From contig NZ_CP108046.1 in NCBI RefSeq assembly GCF_041435115.1, positions 3,162,001 through 3,226,000 of the forward strand: a stretch of DNA of 64,000 nucleotides, written 5' to 3'. The DNA comes from Streptomyces sp. NBC_00289. GTDB taxonomy: Bacteria > Actinomycetota > Actinomycetes > Streptomycetales > Streptomycetaceae. Below are positions 19,327 through 28,275 of this stretch, in pieces. The notes beneath the pieces were generated by a model. It was not told where the DNA came from and searched no databases. It worked only from the letters and a program-made list of their open reading frames with translations. Both the position numbers and the translations under genes were made by a program. Position 1 is the first letter of the stretch; each line of letters opens with the position of its first letter.

Positions 19327-19830
19327 TCAGCGCAGGCGGGCCACTCGCCAGACGGCGAGCACGACCACCGCGGCGACCATCACGGCGTACGCGCCGACGA
19401 TGCGCCAGTCCGCGCGCCGACCGGAACCGCGCTGCGGGAGACCGGGCCAGGTGTGGCCCACCCGGCGGGCGGCCGTCATGCCCCAGCCGGCGGCGCACGA
19501 GCAGATCAGCAGACCCAGCATGGCGATCACGGCCCCGCTGTCACCGAAGTCGAAGGCCAGCGGGAAGGCGAACATCAGGGAGCCGACCGCGGCCAGGGCC
19601 ACGATGGGCGCGAGCTGCCAGATGCGCAGACGGCGCTGCGGACGCAGTTCGACCTCGACCTCGGGGCCGCCCGCGAACATCTCCTCGGGCTCGGGACCGT
19701 CGGCGGTCACACCGACCTGCGTGTCGTCGGGCCCGTCGGGGCTCAGACGGTCGTCGCCCTGCTCCGCTTCACCACTGCCGGTGGTGAGATGCCCGGTGCC
19801 TTGTGCGGTGTCGCGAGGGCCGGCCTCCAT
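19327..19830 (-). CDS. Small conserved membrane protein
   Basis: A 167-residue protein of unknown function between miaA and dapF. Start ATG 19830 has GGAGG nine bases upstream; an ATG at 19893 in frame would add 21 residues. The first 75 residues are acidic and probably cytoplasmic; three membrane spans follow: LAPIVALAAVGSLMFAFPLAF, AVIAMLGLLICSCAAGWGM and IVGAYAVMVAAVVVLAVW. No catalytic motif is visible. Conservation of position between miaA and dapF is recalled for Streptomyces. Confidence 0.75.
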   Translation of the reverse strand: MEAGPRDTAQGTGHLTTGSGEAEQGDDRLSPDGPDDTQVGVTADGPEPEEMFAGGPEVEVELRPQRRLRIWQLAPIVALAAVGSLMFAFPLAFDFGDSGAVIAMLGLLICSCAAGWGMTAARRVGHTWPGLPQRGSGRRADWRIVGAYAVMVAAVVVLAVWRVARLR

Positions 19831-19938
19831 CGCCACGCGCCCTCCCAACTTGGACTCCACCTGGTCGATCGAAGCTCGATGATGGCACGGCACCGGAGGG
19901 CCGGATGACGGCCTGAGCGTCCCGATGCCATGACGTGA

Positions 19939-20877
19939 TCAGGCTGTGACCGGTCGTTCGACCAACGTCAGTGCGAGCTGAGGAAGTTCTGTGAGATCCG
20001 CCGCAGCCCCACTCAACCAGTGCACCCGCGGATCGCGCCTGAACCACGAATCCTGACGGCGCGCGAAGCGTTTGGTGGCCCGTACGGTTTCGACCCGCGC
20101 GTCCTCGAGGGTGCACTCCCCCGCGAGCGCCGCGAGCACCTGCTGGTAGCCGAGCGCGCGCGAGGCGGTACGCCCCTCGCGCAACCCCTGCGCCGCGAGC
20201 GCGCTGACCTCGTCCACGAGTCCGGCGTCCCACATCCGGTCGACCCGGCGCGCGATGCGCTCGTCGAGTTCGGGCCGGGTCACGTCGACACCGATCTGGA
20301 GGGTGTCGTAGACGGAGTCGTGACCGGGGAGGTTGGCGGTGAAGGGCTTGCCGGTGATCTCGATCACCTCGAGGGCCCGGACGATACGGCGGCCGTTGCT
20401 GGGCAGGATGGCCCGCGCGGCCTCGGGATCGGCGGCGGCCAGACGCGCGTGCAGTGCTCCGGAGCCACGCAGCGTGAGTTCCTCCTCGAGCCGGCCCCTG
20501 ATCTCGGGGTCGGTGCCGGGGAACTCCAGGTTGTCGACGGCACCGCGGACGTAGAGGCCGGAGCCGCCGACGAGAATCGGCCAGCGCCCCTCGGCGAGCA
20601 GTGCGTCGATCCGCTCCCGGGCGAGCCGCTGGTACTCGGCGACGGACGCCGTGACGGACACGTCCCAGATGTCCAGGAGGTGGTGCGGGATGCCGCCGCG
20701 CTCCTCGGGCGTCAGCTTGGCGGTGCCGATGTCCATCCCTCGGTAGAGCTGCATGGAGTCGGCGTTGACGACCTCGCCGCCGAGCCGCTGAGCCAGAAAA
20801 ACGCCCAGATCGGACTTTCCGGCTGCGGTCGGTCCGACGACGGCGATGACGCGGGGGGCGGGGGGTGCGCTGCTCAC
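19939..20877 (-). CDS. miaA: tRNA dimethylallyltransferase
   Basis: Adds the dimethylallyl group to N6 of A37 in tRNAs reading UNN codons; MiaB, encoded 2 kb away on the same strand, then methylthiolates it. Visible: P-loop GPTAAGKS (15–22), DSMQLYRGMDIGTAK, HHLLDIWDV, LVGGSGLYVRG and the C-terminal TKRFARRQDSWFRRD. The start is GTG 20877 (MSSAPPAPRVIAVVG); a longer frame to 21075 has no good ribosome site. At 312 residues it is of normal length. Confidence 0.96.
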   Translation of the reverse strand: MSSAPPAPRVIAVVGPTAAGKSDLGVFLAQRLGGEVVNADSMQLYRGMDIGTAKLTPEERGGIPHHLLDIWDVSVTASVAEYQRLARERIDALLAEGRWPILVGGSGLYVRGAVDNLEFPGTDPEIRGRLEEELTLRGSGALHARLAAADPEAARAILPSNGRRIVRALEVIEITGKPFTANLPGHDSVYDTLQIGVDVTRPELDERIARRVDRMWDAGLVDEVSALAAQGLREGRTASRALGYQQVLAALAGECTLEDARVETVRATKRFARRQDSWFRRDPRVHWLSGAAADLTELPQLALTLVERPVTA

Positions 20878-21059
20878 GGCCCCAGTCTCGCAAACCTCAC
20901 CCCGTGGTCTCGAACGGGTTACGTGACGACTCGCCCCCGAGGTCGTTCCCAGTTCCGAGGTTCTCGCTGCCGATTCACAGGGGCGGCGACCCGGCGGCGC
21001 AAACGGACGCACCGGACGACGCGGGATTTCGCCCGCACAAGTAACGTATGGAGTGGATA

Positions 21060-21317
21060 ATGGGCGTTTTCGCACGACTTCTCCGGAGGTCGAAGGCTAC
21101 GGAGGAGACGCAGGGAGCGGAGGCTCGGGCCGAGTCCGCACCGGCGGCCGAGGAGGGCACGGCCGAGGAGCAGAAGCCGTCCGAGACCGGGACCGCGGAG
21201 CAGTCGGCCGTGTCGGAGACCGACGAGGCCGGCGGCGACGGCGTCGACATTCCCAAGCAGCAGTCCGCCGAGGAAGTGGCCGACAGCGAGGCCGGTGAGA
21301 GCGCTCGCACCAAGTAA
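21060..21317 (+). CDS. Small acidic protein of unknown function
   Basis: An 85-residue protein starting MGVFARLLRRSK, with a short amphipathic basic N-terminus followed by a very acidic, Glu/Ala/Ser/Thr-rich, probably disordered tail. GGAG lies six bases before ATG 21060; the ATG at 21048 lacks a site. It is divergent from miaA and 23 bases upstream of the MT0933-like gene, so the two probably form an operon. No family recognised. Confidence 0.65.
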   Translation: MGVFARLLRRSKATEETQGAEARAESAPAAEEGTAEEQKPSETGTAEQSAVSETDEAGGDGVDIPKQQSAEEVADSEAGESARTK

Positions 21318-21340
21318 CTCCCCGCGTGGAAAGGTGAACG

Positions 21341-21607
21341 ATGGGTCTCATGGACAGTTTCAAGGCCAGGCTCGCCCCGGCCAAGGGCAAGGTCTCCGGC
21401 CTCGCCCAGCAGCATGGGCACAAGATCACGCATGGTCTCGACAAGGCCGCGAAGGTCGTCGACGAGAAGACCAAGGGCAAGTACAGCGGCAAGATCGAGA
21501 CGGGCACGGGCAAGGCCAAGGGCGCCATGGACCGACTCGCGCGCAAGGACGGCACCGGAGGGCCGGGCAGCGGCACCACGCCGCCGACCGCACCGCCGGC
21601 TTCCTGA
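21341..21607 (+). CDS. MT0933/Rv0909-like 'antitoxin' family protein
   Basis: An 88-residue Lys/Gly-rich basic protein: MGLMDSFKARLAPAKGKVSG, HGHKITHGLDKAAKVVDEKT, GKYSGKIETGTGKAKGAMD. This matches the small actinobacterial family annotated as putative antitoxin after Mycobacterium Rv0909. No toxin-like gene adjoins it here; the partner upstream is the small acidic protein. AAAGG upstream and start ATG 21341 fit. The antitoxin label should be treated as a family name rather than a shown function. Confidence 0.7.
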   Translation: MGLMDSFKARLAPAKGKVSGLAQQHGHKITHGLDKAAKVVDEKTKGKYSGKIETGTGKAKGAMDRLARKDGTGGPGSGTTPPTAPPAS

Positions 21608-21697
21608 TCGGCACGGTGCACCATCGGCGGACGGCCGCGGAGCCTGACGGTTCCCGGCCGTCCGCCGTTTCACCGGCGTTGCGCGTGTCACGGACGG

Positions 21698-21900
21698 CGC
21701 CCGCCGCGCCGCGCGGCGGTTCTGACCTCAGCTCCGGCGCCGGACAGGCCGCAGCTCCGAGGCCGGGCAGCGCCCGCCGCGCCGCGCGTGGCGGTTCTGA
21801 CCTCAGCTCCGGCGCCGGACAGGCCGCAGCTCCGAGGCCGGGCAGCGCCCGCCGCGTCACGCGTGTCGGTTGTGACCGCAGGTCCAGTGCCGGGCAGGAC
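21698..21900. repeat. 73–75-bp tandem repeat, 2.7 copies
   Basis: Three consecutive units start with CGCCCGCCGCG at 21698, 21771 and 21846. Units one and two are almost identical (a GT insertion makes the second 75 bp); the third is diverged, with several substitutions, and fades at about 21900. Each unit contains CTCCGGCGCCGGA, which can pair with itself. The array fills the gap between the antitoxin-like gene and the convergent dioxygenase-like gene. Confidence 0.85.
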
Positions 21901-21904
21901 GTCT

Positions 21905-22663
21905 TTACGACCAGGTCGCGACCACGTATCCCACGCCGTACGGCGCGTCCTCGTACAAGAGGGCCCCGCCGAGGTCCGCGCCCTCGGCCGCACCCGCCAG
22001 CACCTGCCACGGCGCCCGGCCCGACGCCTTCAGCTCGTACGCCAGCTCGGCGTCCAGCGCCCGGAGGGCAGCCACGTCCGCCGACCCCAGCGCACGCGCG
22101 ACCTCCGCGTCGAAGGGTGCCGCCCGCTCGTCGAGATACCCCGGCGCCTTGAGTGTCCGGCACGCACTGGCGTCGCCCATCACGAGCAGCGCCAGGCGAT
22201 CGGCCCGCCCGGCGATCTCCCTTCCGACTTGAATACACCGATCGGCGGCGAGAGGTTCCCCCACACCGAGCCCCTCGATCGGCGCGTCGGCCCACCCGAC
22301 CTGCTGAAGCAGCCAGGCGGCGACGGCGAGTGAGGGCGGAAGCACGCGCGCGGGCTTCGGGTCGTCGCCGCCGGCACCCGGCCGCACGTCGTCCAGCCGG
22401 TCAGGGACCTCGTCCGCGCCCAGCCGTACGTCCAGCGCCACGCCGAAGCCGCGGAACGAGCCCCGCGTTCCCGCCGGGTGCGCCCCGCGCCCGCTCTGCT
22501 CGGCGGGTCCGACGACCACGAGGCGGTCGGGCCGGGCGGCGGCGAGCACCCCCAGCGCGTCCGAGCAGGCGGCACGCGCCGCGTCCAGCTCGGACGCGGC
22601 TCCCGCGGCGACCGCGGGCACGAGAAGCGGCGGACAAGGGCAGACTGCGGCGGCGACAAGCAT
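21905..22663 (-). CDS. Class III extradiol dioxygenase subunit B-like protein
   Basis: A 252-residue protein of the LigB/MEMO-like fold: MLVAAAVCPCPPLLVPAVA at the start, DRLVVVGPAEQSGR, GWADAPIEGLGVGEPL, LLVMGDASACRTLKAPGYLDERAAPFDAEVARAL and LAGAAEGADLGGALLYEDAPYGVGYVVATW at the end. It is a conserved companion of miaB in actinobacteria. The start chosen is ATG 22663; the frame opens 14 codons earlier. True dioxygenase activity is doubtful: the iron-binding His pair is not obvious, with PCPPLL at the place of PHPP. Function unknown. Confidence 0.78.
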   Translation of the reverse strand: MLVAAAVCPCPPLLVPAVAAGAASELDAARAACSDALGVLAAARPDRLVVVGPAEQSGRGAHPAGTRGSFRGFGVALDVRLGADEVPDRLDDVRPGAGGDDPKPARVLPPSLAVAAWLLQQVGWADAPIEGLGVGEPLAADRCIQVGREIAGRADRLALLVMGDASACRTLKAPGYLDERAAPFDAEVARALGSADVAALRALDAELAYELKASGRAPWQVLAGAAEGADLGGALLYEDAPYGVGYVVATWS

Positions 22664-22931
22664 GATCGGCAGGGTAACCCCCGCGGGGCCCGCCACGGGC
22701 AGCACGGGGCACGCGCGGCCGACGCGGGAGGGCGCGCGCGACTAAGGCAGTGCCGGCTGGCTCCGTACGGCCCACTCGGCCACCGGTGGCACGGGGCACG
22801 CGGGGCACGGGGGCGCGATCACCACGTCACACGTCCCGTGTTCCACACACCCTCGCCCCACCTGCGCCCCGCGTTCGCTCGCCGGCGGACGACGCCGTAC
22901 CCCCTACGACCGTCGGTGAACGGTCAGGCGG

Positions 22932-24461
22932 TCAGTCGCAGCCGCAGCCGCTTCCCGTCGCCACCGGCAGCGGAGCCGGCGCTCCGATCTTCGGCAGGCC
23001 GAGCATCACGCCCACCGGCTTCGCGGCCTCGGCCGCGTTCCGCTTCTCCCAGGCGTCTCCCGCGCGCGTGCGGCGGACGCCCAGCGTCCGGCCCTCGGCG
23101 AGGAGGTGGTGCGGGGCGGCGTACGTGATCTCGACCGTGACCACGTCGCCGGGGCGGACCTGCTCGTCCGGCTTGGTGAAGTGGACGAGGCGGTTGTCGG
23201 GGGCGCGACCGGAGAGGCGGTGGGTGGCGCCGTCCTTGCGGCCCTCGCCCTCGGCGACCATGAGCTCGAGCGTGCGGCCGACCTGCTTCTTGTTCTCGTC
23301 CCAGGAGATCTCCTCCTGGACGGCGACAAGACGCTCGTAGCGCGCCTGCACGACCTCCTTGGGGATCTGGTCGTCCATGGTGGCGGCCGGGGTGCCGGGG
23401 CGCTTGGAGTACTGGAACGTGAAGGCCTGCGCGAACCGGGCCTCGCGGACGACGTGCAGCGTCTGCTCGAAGTCCTCCTCCGTCTCACCGGGGAAGCCCA
23501 CGATGATGTCGGTGGTGATCGCCGCGTGCGGGATGGCGGCGCGCACCTTCTCGATGATCCCGAGGTAGCGGTCCTGGCGGTACGAACGGCGCATCGCCTT
23601 CAGGACCGGGTCCGAGCCGGACTGCAGGGGCATGTGCAGTTGCGGCATCACGTTCGGGGTCTCCGCCATGGCCGCGATCACGTCGTCCGTGAAGTCGCGC
23701 GGGTGCGGGGAGGTGAAGCGGACACGCTCCAGGCCGTCGATGGTGCCGCAGGCGCGGAGCAGCTTGCTGAAGGCCTCGCGGTCGCCGATGTCGGAGCCGT
23801 ACGCGTTGACGTTCTGGCCGAGCAGCGTGATCTCCGAGACGCCCTCTCCGACCAGCGCCTCGATCTCGGCGAGGATGTCGCCGGTACGGCGGTCCTTCTC
23901 CTTGCCGCGCAGCGCCGGGACGATGCAGAAGGTGCAGGTGTTGTTGCAGCCGACGGAGATGGAGACCCAGGCCGCGTACGCGCTCTCGCGCCGCGTCGGC
24001 AGGGTGGACGGGAAGGCCTCCAGCGACTCGGCGATCTCGACCTGCGCCTCTTCCTGGACGCGGGCGCGCTCCAGGAGGACCGGCAGCTTGCCGATGTTGT
24101 GCGTGCCGAAGACGACGTCCACCCAGGGCGCACGCTTCACGATGGTGTCGCGGTCCTTCTGCGCGAGACAGCCACCGACCGCGATCTGCATCCCGGGGCG
24201 CTTCGTCTTCATCGGCGCGAGGCGGCCGAGGTTGCCGTAGAGCCGGTTGTCGGCGTTCTCCCGTACGGCGCAGGTGTTGAAGACGACCACGTCGGCGTCG
24301 CCGTCGGCGCCCTCGGGTGCACGGACATAACCGGCGTCTTCGAGCAGACCGGACAATCGCTCGGAGTCGTGGACGTTCATCTGGCACCCGTAGGTACGAA
24401 CTTCATAGGTTTTGGATGCTTGAACGTCCACTGCGAGGCTCCGGCCGCTGCTGCTGGTCAT
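22932..24461 (-). CDS. miaB: tRNA-2-methylthio-N6-dimethylallyladenosine synthase
   Basis: A 509-residue radical-SAM methylthiotransferase that converts i6A37 to ms2i6A37 in tRNA. The N-terminal UPF0004 domain holds Cys26 (YGCQMN), Cys64 (NTCAVRENA) and Cys98 (GGCLAQK) for the auxiliary 4Fe-4S cluster; the radical-SAM motif is CNNTCTFC with Cys172, 176 and 179; a TRAM domain ends the protein ([14 protein letters not shown]). Start ATG 24461 ([13 protein letters not shown]) fits homologues; the open frame continues to 24680 without a ribosome site. The last residues SGCGCD are Cys-rich. Confidence 0.96.
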   Translation of the reverse strand: MTSSSGRSLAVDVQASKTYEVRTYGCQMNVHDSERLSGLLEDAGYVRAPEGADGDADVVVFNTCAVRENADNRLYGNLGRLAPMKTKRPGMQIAVGGCLAQKDRDTIVKRAPWVDVVFGTHNIGKLPVLLERARVQEEAQVEIAESLEAFPSTLPTRRESAYAAWVSISVGCNNTCTFCIVPALRGKEKDRRTGDILAEIEALVGEGVSEITLLGQNVNAYGSDIGDREAFSKLLRACGTIDGLERVRFTSPHPRDFTDDVIAAMAETPNVMPQLHMPLQSGSDPVLKAMRRSYRQDRYLGIIEKVRAAIPHAAITTDIIVGFPGETEEDFEQTLHVVREARFAQAFTFQYSKRPGTPAATMDDQIPKEVVQARYERLVAVQEEISWDENKKQVGRTLELMVAEGEGRKDGATHRLSGRAPDNRLVHFTKPDEQVRPGDVVTVEITYAAPHHLLAEGRTLGVRRTRAGDAWEKRNAAEAAKPVGVMLGLPKIGAPAPLPVATGSGCGCD

Positions 24462-24824
24462 AGGACAAGCGTAGGCGGTTCCCGAAGCACTCAGATGTCC
24501 TCGGTCCCGACGCCGCCCGTCACCTCGGCCCCACCCGCACCGGTGACGCGGGCACTCACTGCTCGGGCCGCGTCGGCCCGATCGCCGACCGGTGTCCGTG
24601 CTTCGGGGTCGGCCGACGTGATCGCACCTTCGGTCACAAGCGAGTCGGCAGCCGTCTCCCCCGTCCCGGTGTCGCGTCATCGACGACCCTGTCTTCGCAG
24701 GTCAGGTGCCTGTTCGTCCCAGGAACAGCTCACTTGCCGTCGGCTCATGGCCACTGGCCGACGTCCCGTCGAAGCTGACCGCCGTGAAAGTTCCACACCG
24801 GACACCGACAGGGGGATGGGCTCG
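24462..24824. other. Divergent intergenic region; doubtful 48-codon frame 24491–24637 (minus)
   Basis: The 363 bases separate miaB (leftward) from the AraC regulator (rightward). A minus-strand frame from GTG 24637 to TGA 24491 encodes a composition typical of Streptomyces proteins ([30 protein letters not shown]) and ends 29 bases before miaB, but it lacks a good ribosome site and an upstream stop limits it. It could be a small gene, or the 3' end of a lost one. Otherwise nothing recognisable. Confidence 0.3.
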
Positions 24825-25820
24825 ATGTTGGAGAAGGTGTTCGACAGCCAGGACCTGCCGGTGTCGAAGCGGGTGGCGGCCTGGCGTGAGATCACGGCGA
24901 GCGCGCTGATACCCAATGAGTTCGGCATCGACCACCCGACCGAGTTCCGGGCCTCGCTGCAGGCCGCGGACCTGGGCGGGGTGCAGGTGACCGCCCTGAC
25001 CTGCACGTCCATGAGGTCACAAGGGACACCACAGGAGATCCGGCAGTCCGACCCCGAGATGTACGCGGTCGGGCACATCCTGCGCGGACAGCGGGTCACC
25101 TTCCAGGAGCGGGGCGGATCAGCGCTCGGAGCGGGCGATCTGGTCGTGTATTCCACCTGCCGTCCCTACCAGGTCGTGATGGAGGTCCAGCCGGGCACGG
25201 CGGCCTCCGTGATGGCACGGATCCCCCGAGCCATGGTGCCGCTGCCGTCGAACCGGGTGGAACGGTTACTGGCCGCCCCGATGTCGGGACGAGAAGGCCT
25301 CGGAGGTCTGCTCGCCGGCTTCCTCACCCATCTGACCAGCGACACCAGTCCCTGTCGGCCCGCCGACGGCCACAGGCTGGGCGGCGTCCTCGCCGACCTG
25401 GTCACCGCATGGCTGGCGCACCACATCGATGCGGCGGGTCAGGTGCCTGCCGTGGCCGGCCAGCACACGCAGTTCCTGGAGATCCAGGACTTCATGCGCC
25501 GGAAGCTGGGCGACGCCGAACTGTCGCCCGCCACCGTGGCGGCCGCTCACCACATTTCGCTGCGGACACTGCACCGCCTCTTCCACATGCACGCGCACGG
25601 CGCCACGGTCACCGCCTACATCCGCCGTCAGCGCCTCAGCCGCGCGCGGCGCGACCTCGCCGACCCGCACCTGGCCACGCGGCCCGTGCACGCGATAGCC
25701 GCCTGCTGGGGCTTCCCCCGGCCCGCCGACTTCACCCGGGCGTTCCGCACCGCGTACGGGACCACCCCCACCGAATACCGCCGGGAGTTCCTGCACGGAC
25801 AACCTGGCACCCTCCGCTAA
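24825..25820 (+). CDS. AraC-family transcriptional regulator
   Basis: A 331-residue regulator with an N-terminal cupin-like AraC-binding domain of the 'AraC_binding_2' type (DLPVSKRVAAWREI, LTCTSMRS, LGAGDLVVYSTCRPYQV) and a C-terminal double helix-turn-helix (LSPATVAAAHHISLRTLHRL, PVHAIAACWGFPRPADFTRAFRTAYGTTPTEYRREF). ATG 24825 has GGGGGA eight bases before it; ATG 24816 in frame is too close to that site. The frame is open far upstream but overlaps miaB and is spurious there. Likely local target: the secreted I36-like gene 156 bases downstream (inference). Confidence 0.88.
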   Translation: MLEKVFDSQDLPVSKRVAAWREITASALIPNEFGIDHPTEFRASLQAADLGGVQVTALTCTSMRSQGTPQEIRQSDPEMYAVGHILRGQRVTFQERGGSALGAGDLVVYSTCRPYQVVMEVQPGTAASVMARIPRAMVPLPSNRVERLLAAPMSGREGLGGLLAGFLTHLTSDTSPCRPADGHRLGGVLADLVTAWLAHHIDAAGQVPAVAGQHTQFLEIQDFMRRKLGDAELSPATVAAAHHISLRTLHRLFHMHAHGATVTAYIRRQRLSRARRDLADPHLATRPVHAIAACWGFPRPADFTRAFRTAYGTTPTEYRREFLHGQPGTLR

Positions 25821-25976
25821 GCACCTGGCACGCGGTGCTATCCACGCACCGGCGGCGCTCGGCAAAGATCCGTTCGGGAAACGCGGCGCCGGCCCGCCGT
25901 CGCCACGAGGCACTCAGGGCCGTCTTCGCAGACCCACACGGGGCTACCACAGCCCTCCACGAACAACGGAGGAATC

Positions 25977-26414
25977 ATGCGCACACGCACAAGACTCGCG
26001 TTGGTGAGCGGTCTGGCCGCGACGGCCGCCACGGCAGGACTGCTGCTGGGAGCGGCCCCGGCCTCCGCCGGCGACAACTGCGGCTCGGGCAACCACTGCG
26101 TCTTCTACCTGGGCATCAACGACTCGGCTCGCCACTCCTACTTCGACACCGACACCGACTTCCGCAACGACACCTTCAACCAGCTCACCGGCCGCAACGG
26201 CGGCGGGCAGACCGTGCACAACAACGTGGACTCCGCCAGCAACTCCAGCACCGGCGGATACGAGAGCCACTACTACACCGGGGTCGGCAGCGACTGGGAG
26301 GGCTTCATCTTCTGCGTCAACCCCGGCTCCCAGGTCGACTACCTCCCGAGCAGCCTGCAGAACCGGGCCAGCTCGCTGCGACTGCGCGGCACCACCAGCA
26401 TCGACTGCTACTGA
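25977..26414 (+). CDS. Secreted peptidase inhibitor family I36-like protein
   Basis: A 145-residue exported protein. Signal peptide: basic start MRTRTRLALVSG, Ala-rich core and cleavage near PASA-GDN (about residue 31). The mature part has four cysteines (NCGSGNHC, IFCVNPG, IDCY) and a beta/gamma-crystallin-like pattern (CVFYLGINDSARHSYFDT), close to the I36 (SMI) metalloprotease-inhibitor family of Streptomyces. GGAGG lies seven bases upstream of ATG 25977. Inhibitory activity is not shown by sequence. It lies between an AraC regulator and an exported protein of unknown function. Confidence 0.78.
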   Translation: MRTRTRLALVSGLAATAATAGLLLGAAPASAGDNCGSGNHCVFYLGINDSARHSYFDTDTDFRNDTFNQLTGRNGGGQTVHNNVDSASNSSTGGYESHYYTGVGSDWEGFIFCVNPGSQVDYLPSSLQNRASSLRLRGTTSIDCY

Positions 26415-26431
26415 GCGACCACGCGGGCCGC

Positions 26432-26467
26432 AAGCCGGGAGCGTTGGTGCCGCTCCGCTTCCGGCTT
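26432..26467 (+). terminator. Probable terminator after the I36-like gene
   Basis: AAGCCGG at 26432–26438 pairs with CCGGCTT at 26461–26467, and GAGCG just inside pairs with CGCTC, giving an interrupted stem of about 12 bp, 18 bases after the stop codon. No T-run follows. Confidence 0.55.
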
Positions 26468-26529
26468 TCCGGCTCACCTCGGTCACGGTCAGGACCACGG
26501 ACCAGGGACCACGGAAGGAAAGGACGCCC

Positions 26530-27438
26530 ATGCCACCGATCGGACCGCGCCGGAACGCGGGCATCGCTCTGCTGGTCCTCATACCGCTCGCACTCATCGC
26601 GACGGCCGCCTGGACGATGAGCGACCGCACCCCGTCCTCCCCGAAGGCATCCGCCCGGCCCGAGCCGGCGCTCGCCGCGCTGCGGGCCCGGCTCCCGCTC
26701 AACGGTCTGCTCCACACCCCGAGCGACGCCTCCCGGCGCGTCCACAAGGCGGAAGGGCAGCTGGTGGCGTCCTGCATGGCAGACCGCGGCTTCCGCTACA
26801 CGCCCGCCCCCGCGGCTCCTGAGGACGACTCCGGTACGGGCCCCGCCCTGTTCGGCATCGAGACCCTCGACCGGCCGGACGAGGCCGGCGCGCGTGAGCC
26901 GCAGCCCTCGGAGCGGCCCCAGGGCAAGGGCTTCGACCGCGCGCTCTACGGCGATCCCGACCGGAAGATATCCGCGCACAACAAGGTGCTTCGGGTGTCC
27001 CGGCCCGCGACGGGCTGTCTCGCCGAGGCGCAGACCCGGTTGCTGGGTGACGGCGGCCGGATCCGGAACCTTGCCCTCCGCGTGCAGCTCGACCAGGGAG
27101 AGCGGGACTCGCTGCGGGAACTGGACAAGGATCCAGCCTTCCGCGCCGTCAACACACGCTGGCGAGCCTGCATGGCACGCGCCGGAATCACCGCCGAGAC
27201 CCCCGGGAAGCTCGCCGGCAGCCTGCCTCCCGGCACGGATGTCACCACGCATCCCTCGGTCCGCGCCGACGTGGAGTGCAAGGAGCGCACCGGCTATCTG
27301 GAGCGGGCCTACGCCCGGCTCGCCGCCGCACAGCAGCACTGGCTGGCGGCAAACGAAAAGCCGCGCAGTGAATGGACGGCTCTGCGGCACCGCGAGGACC
27401 GGGCAGCCCGGCAGGTGCTCGCCGCCGGCCGCTCTTGA
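26530..27438 (+). CDS. Membrane-anchored or secreted protein of unknown function
   Basis: A 302-residue protein with one N-terminal hydrophobic segment (GIALLVLIPLALIATAAWTM) and no lipobox, so it is either anchored or cleaved. The outer part contains paired cysteines (VASCMADRGF, TGCLAEAQ, WRACMARAGI, VECKERTGY) spaced through an alpha-helical, Arg/Glu-rich protein. Such 'CMxxxG' patterns are common in uncharacterised actinomycete exported proteins. GAAGGAAAGG lies upstream of ATG 26530. Probably transcribed independently of the I36-like gene. No function can be given. Confidence 0.75.
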   Translation: MPPIGPRRNAGIALLVLIPLALIATAAWTMSDRTPSSPKASARPEPALAALRARLPLNGLLHTPSDASRRVHKAEGQLVASCMADRGFRYTPAPAAPEDDSGTGPALFGIETLDRPDEAGAREPQPSERPQGKGFDRALYGDPDRKISAHNKVLRVSRPATGCLAEAQTRLLGDGGRIRNLALRVQLDQGERDSLRELDKDPAFRAVNTRWRACMARAGITAETPGKLAGSLPPGTDVTTHPSVRADVECKERTGYLERAYARLAAAQQHWLAANEKPRSEWTALRHREDRAARQVLAAGRS

Positions 27439-27588
27439 ACTCGTGGGCGTGCGCCGGGTCACCCGACTTGACGGTGTGCGCCCCGTCACCACAATTCCTC
27501 CGGAGGACGCCCGGCAGGCACGCCGGGGGGGACCGACAGGACTCCCGTCCCCGCAGGCCGCCAACCGCCGGCCGCCGACCCCCCGGCC

Positions 27589-28275
27589 TCAGGGATCGAT
27601 CAGGCCGGCGCGGATCGCGTAGCGAGTCAGTTCCAGGCGGTCGCGCATGCCCAGCTTGTGCAGCAGGTTGGCGCGGTGGCGTTCGACCGTCTTGGCGCTG
27701 ATGAAGAGGAGCTCCCCGATCTCCTTCGTGGTGTGGCCCTCGGCGACGAGTTTGAGGATCTCCTCCTCGCGCTCGGTGACGGCCCGCTCCGGGAGGCCGT
27801 CGCCCCGGTGCAGGCGGTCCAGGTAGGAACGGACGAGGGCCCGTTCGGCACCCGGGTAGACGAACGGCTCGTCGCGTACGGCGGCCCGGCACGCCTCGAC
27901 CAGGTCGCGGTCGGCGACCGACTTCAGGACGTAGCCGCTCGCGCCGGCCTTGAGGGCCTCGAAGAAGTACTGCTCGTTGTCGTACATCGTCAGGATCAGG
28001 ATGCGCAGGCCGGGCAGGCGGCGGGAGAGTTCGCGGGCCGCCTGGAGACCGGTGGTACGGGGCATGGCGATGTCCAGGACGGCCAGGTCGACGTCTCCCG
28101 CGCGGGCCCGCTCGACCGCCTCCGCCCCGTCGCCGGCCTCGGCGACCACGGTGAGGTCGGGCTCGCTCTCCAGGATGAGGCGTACTCCCCGGCGTACGAG
28201 GGTGTGGTCGTCGGCGAGCAGGACACGGACCGGCGCGGGAGCCGGCCCGGGCGCACCGCCGGACACGGTCGGCAT
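27589..28275 (-). CDS. NarL/LuxR-type response regulator
   Basis: A 228-residue regulator paired with the histidine kinase whose stop overlaps its start (TGATG). The receiver domain shows VRVLLADDHTLVRRG, the phospho-acceptor in DLAVLDIAMPRTTG (about Asp60) and LILTMYDNEQYFFEALKAGASGYVLK. A C-terminal LuxR helix-turn-helix follows: LPERAVTEREEEILKLVAEG, TTKEIGELLFISAKTVERHR and NLLHKLGMRDR. Target genes unknown; the divergent cpeAB unit is a natural candidate. Confidence 0.93.
   Translation of the reverse strand: MPTVSGGAPGPAPAPVRVLLADDHTLVRRGVRLILESEPDLTVVAEAGDGAEAVERARAGDVDLAVLDIAMPRTTGLQAARELSRRLPGLRILILTMYDNEQYFFEALKAGASGYVLKSVADRDLVEACRAAVRDEPFVYPGAERALVRSYLDRLHRGDGLPERAVTEREEEILKLVAEGHTTKEIGELLFISAKTVERHRANLLHKLGMRDRLELTRYAIRAGLIDP

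Noticed and set aside
21341..21607. Complete toxin–antitoxin module
   Set aside because: No toxin-like protein adjoins; the upstream partner is an acidic disordered protein without RelE, Doc, PIN or similar motifs.
21698..21900. CRISPR-like array
   Set aside because: Units are head-to-tail with no spacers, only 2.7 copies, and no cas genes are near.
23106..24824. Upstream extension of the AraC frame across miaB
   Set aside because: It would make a 904-residue protein overlapping miaB; the first 570 residues are antisense to MiaB, and a good ribosome site lies before 24825.
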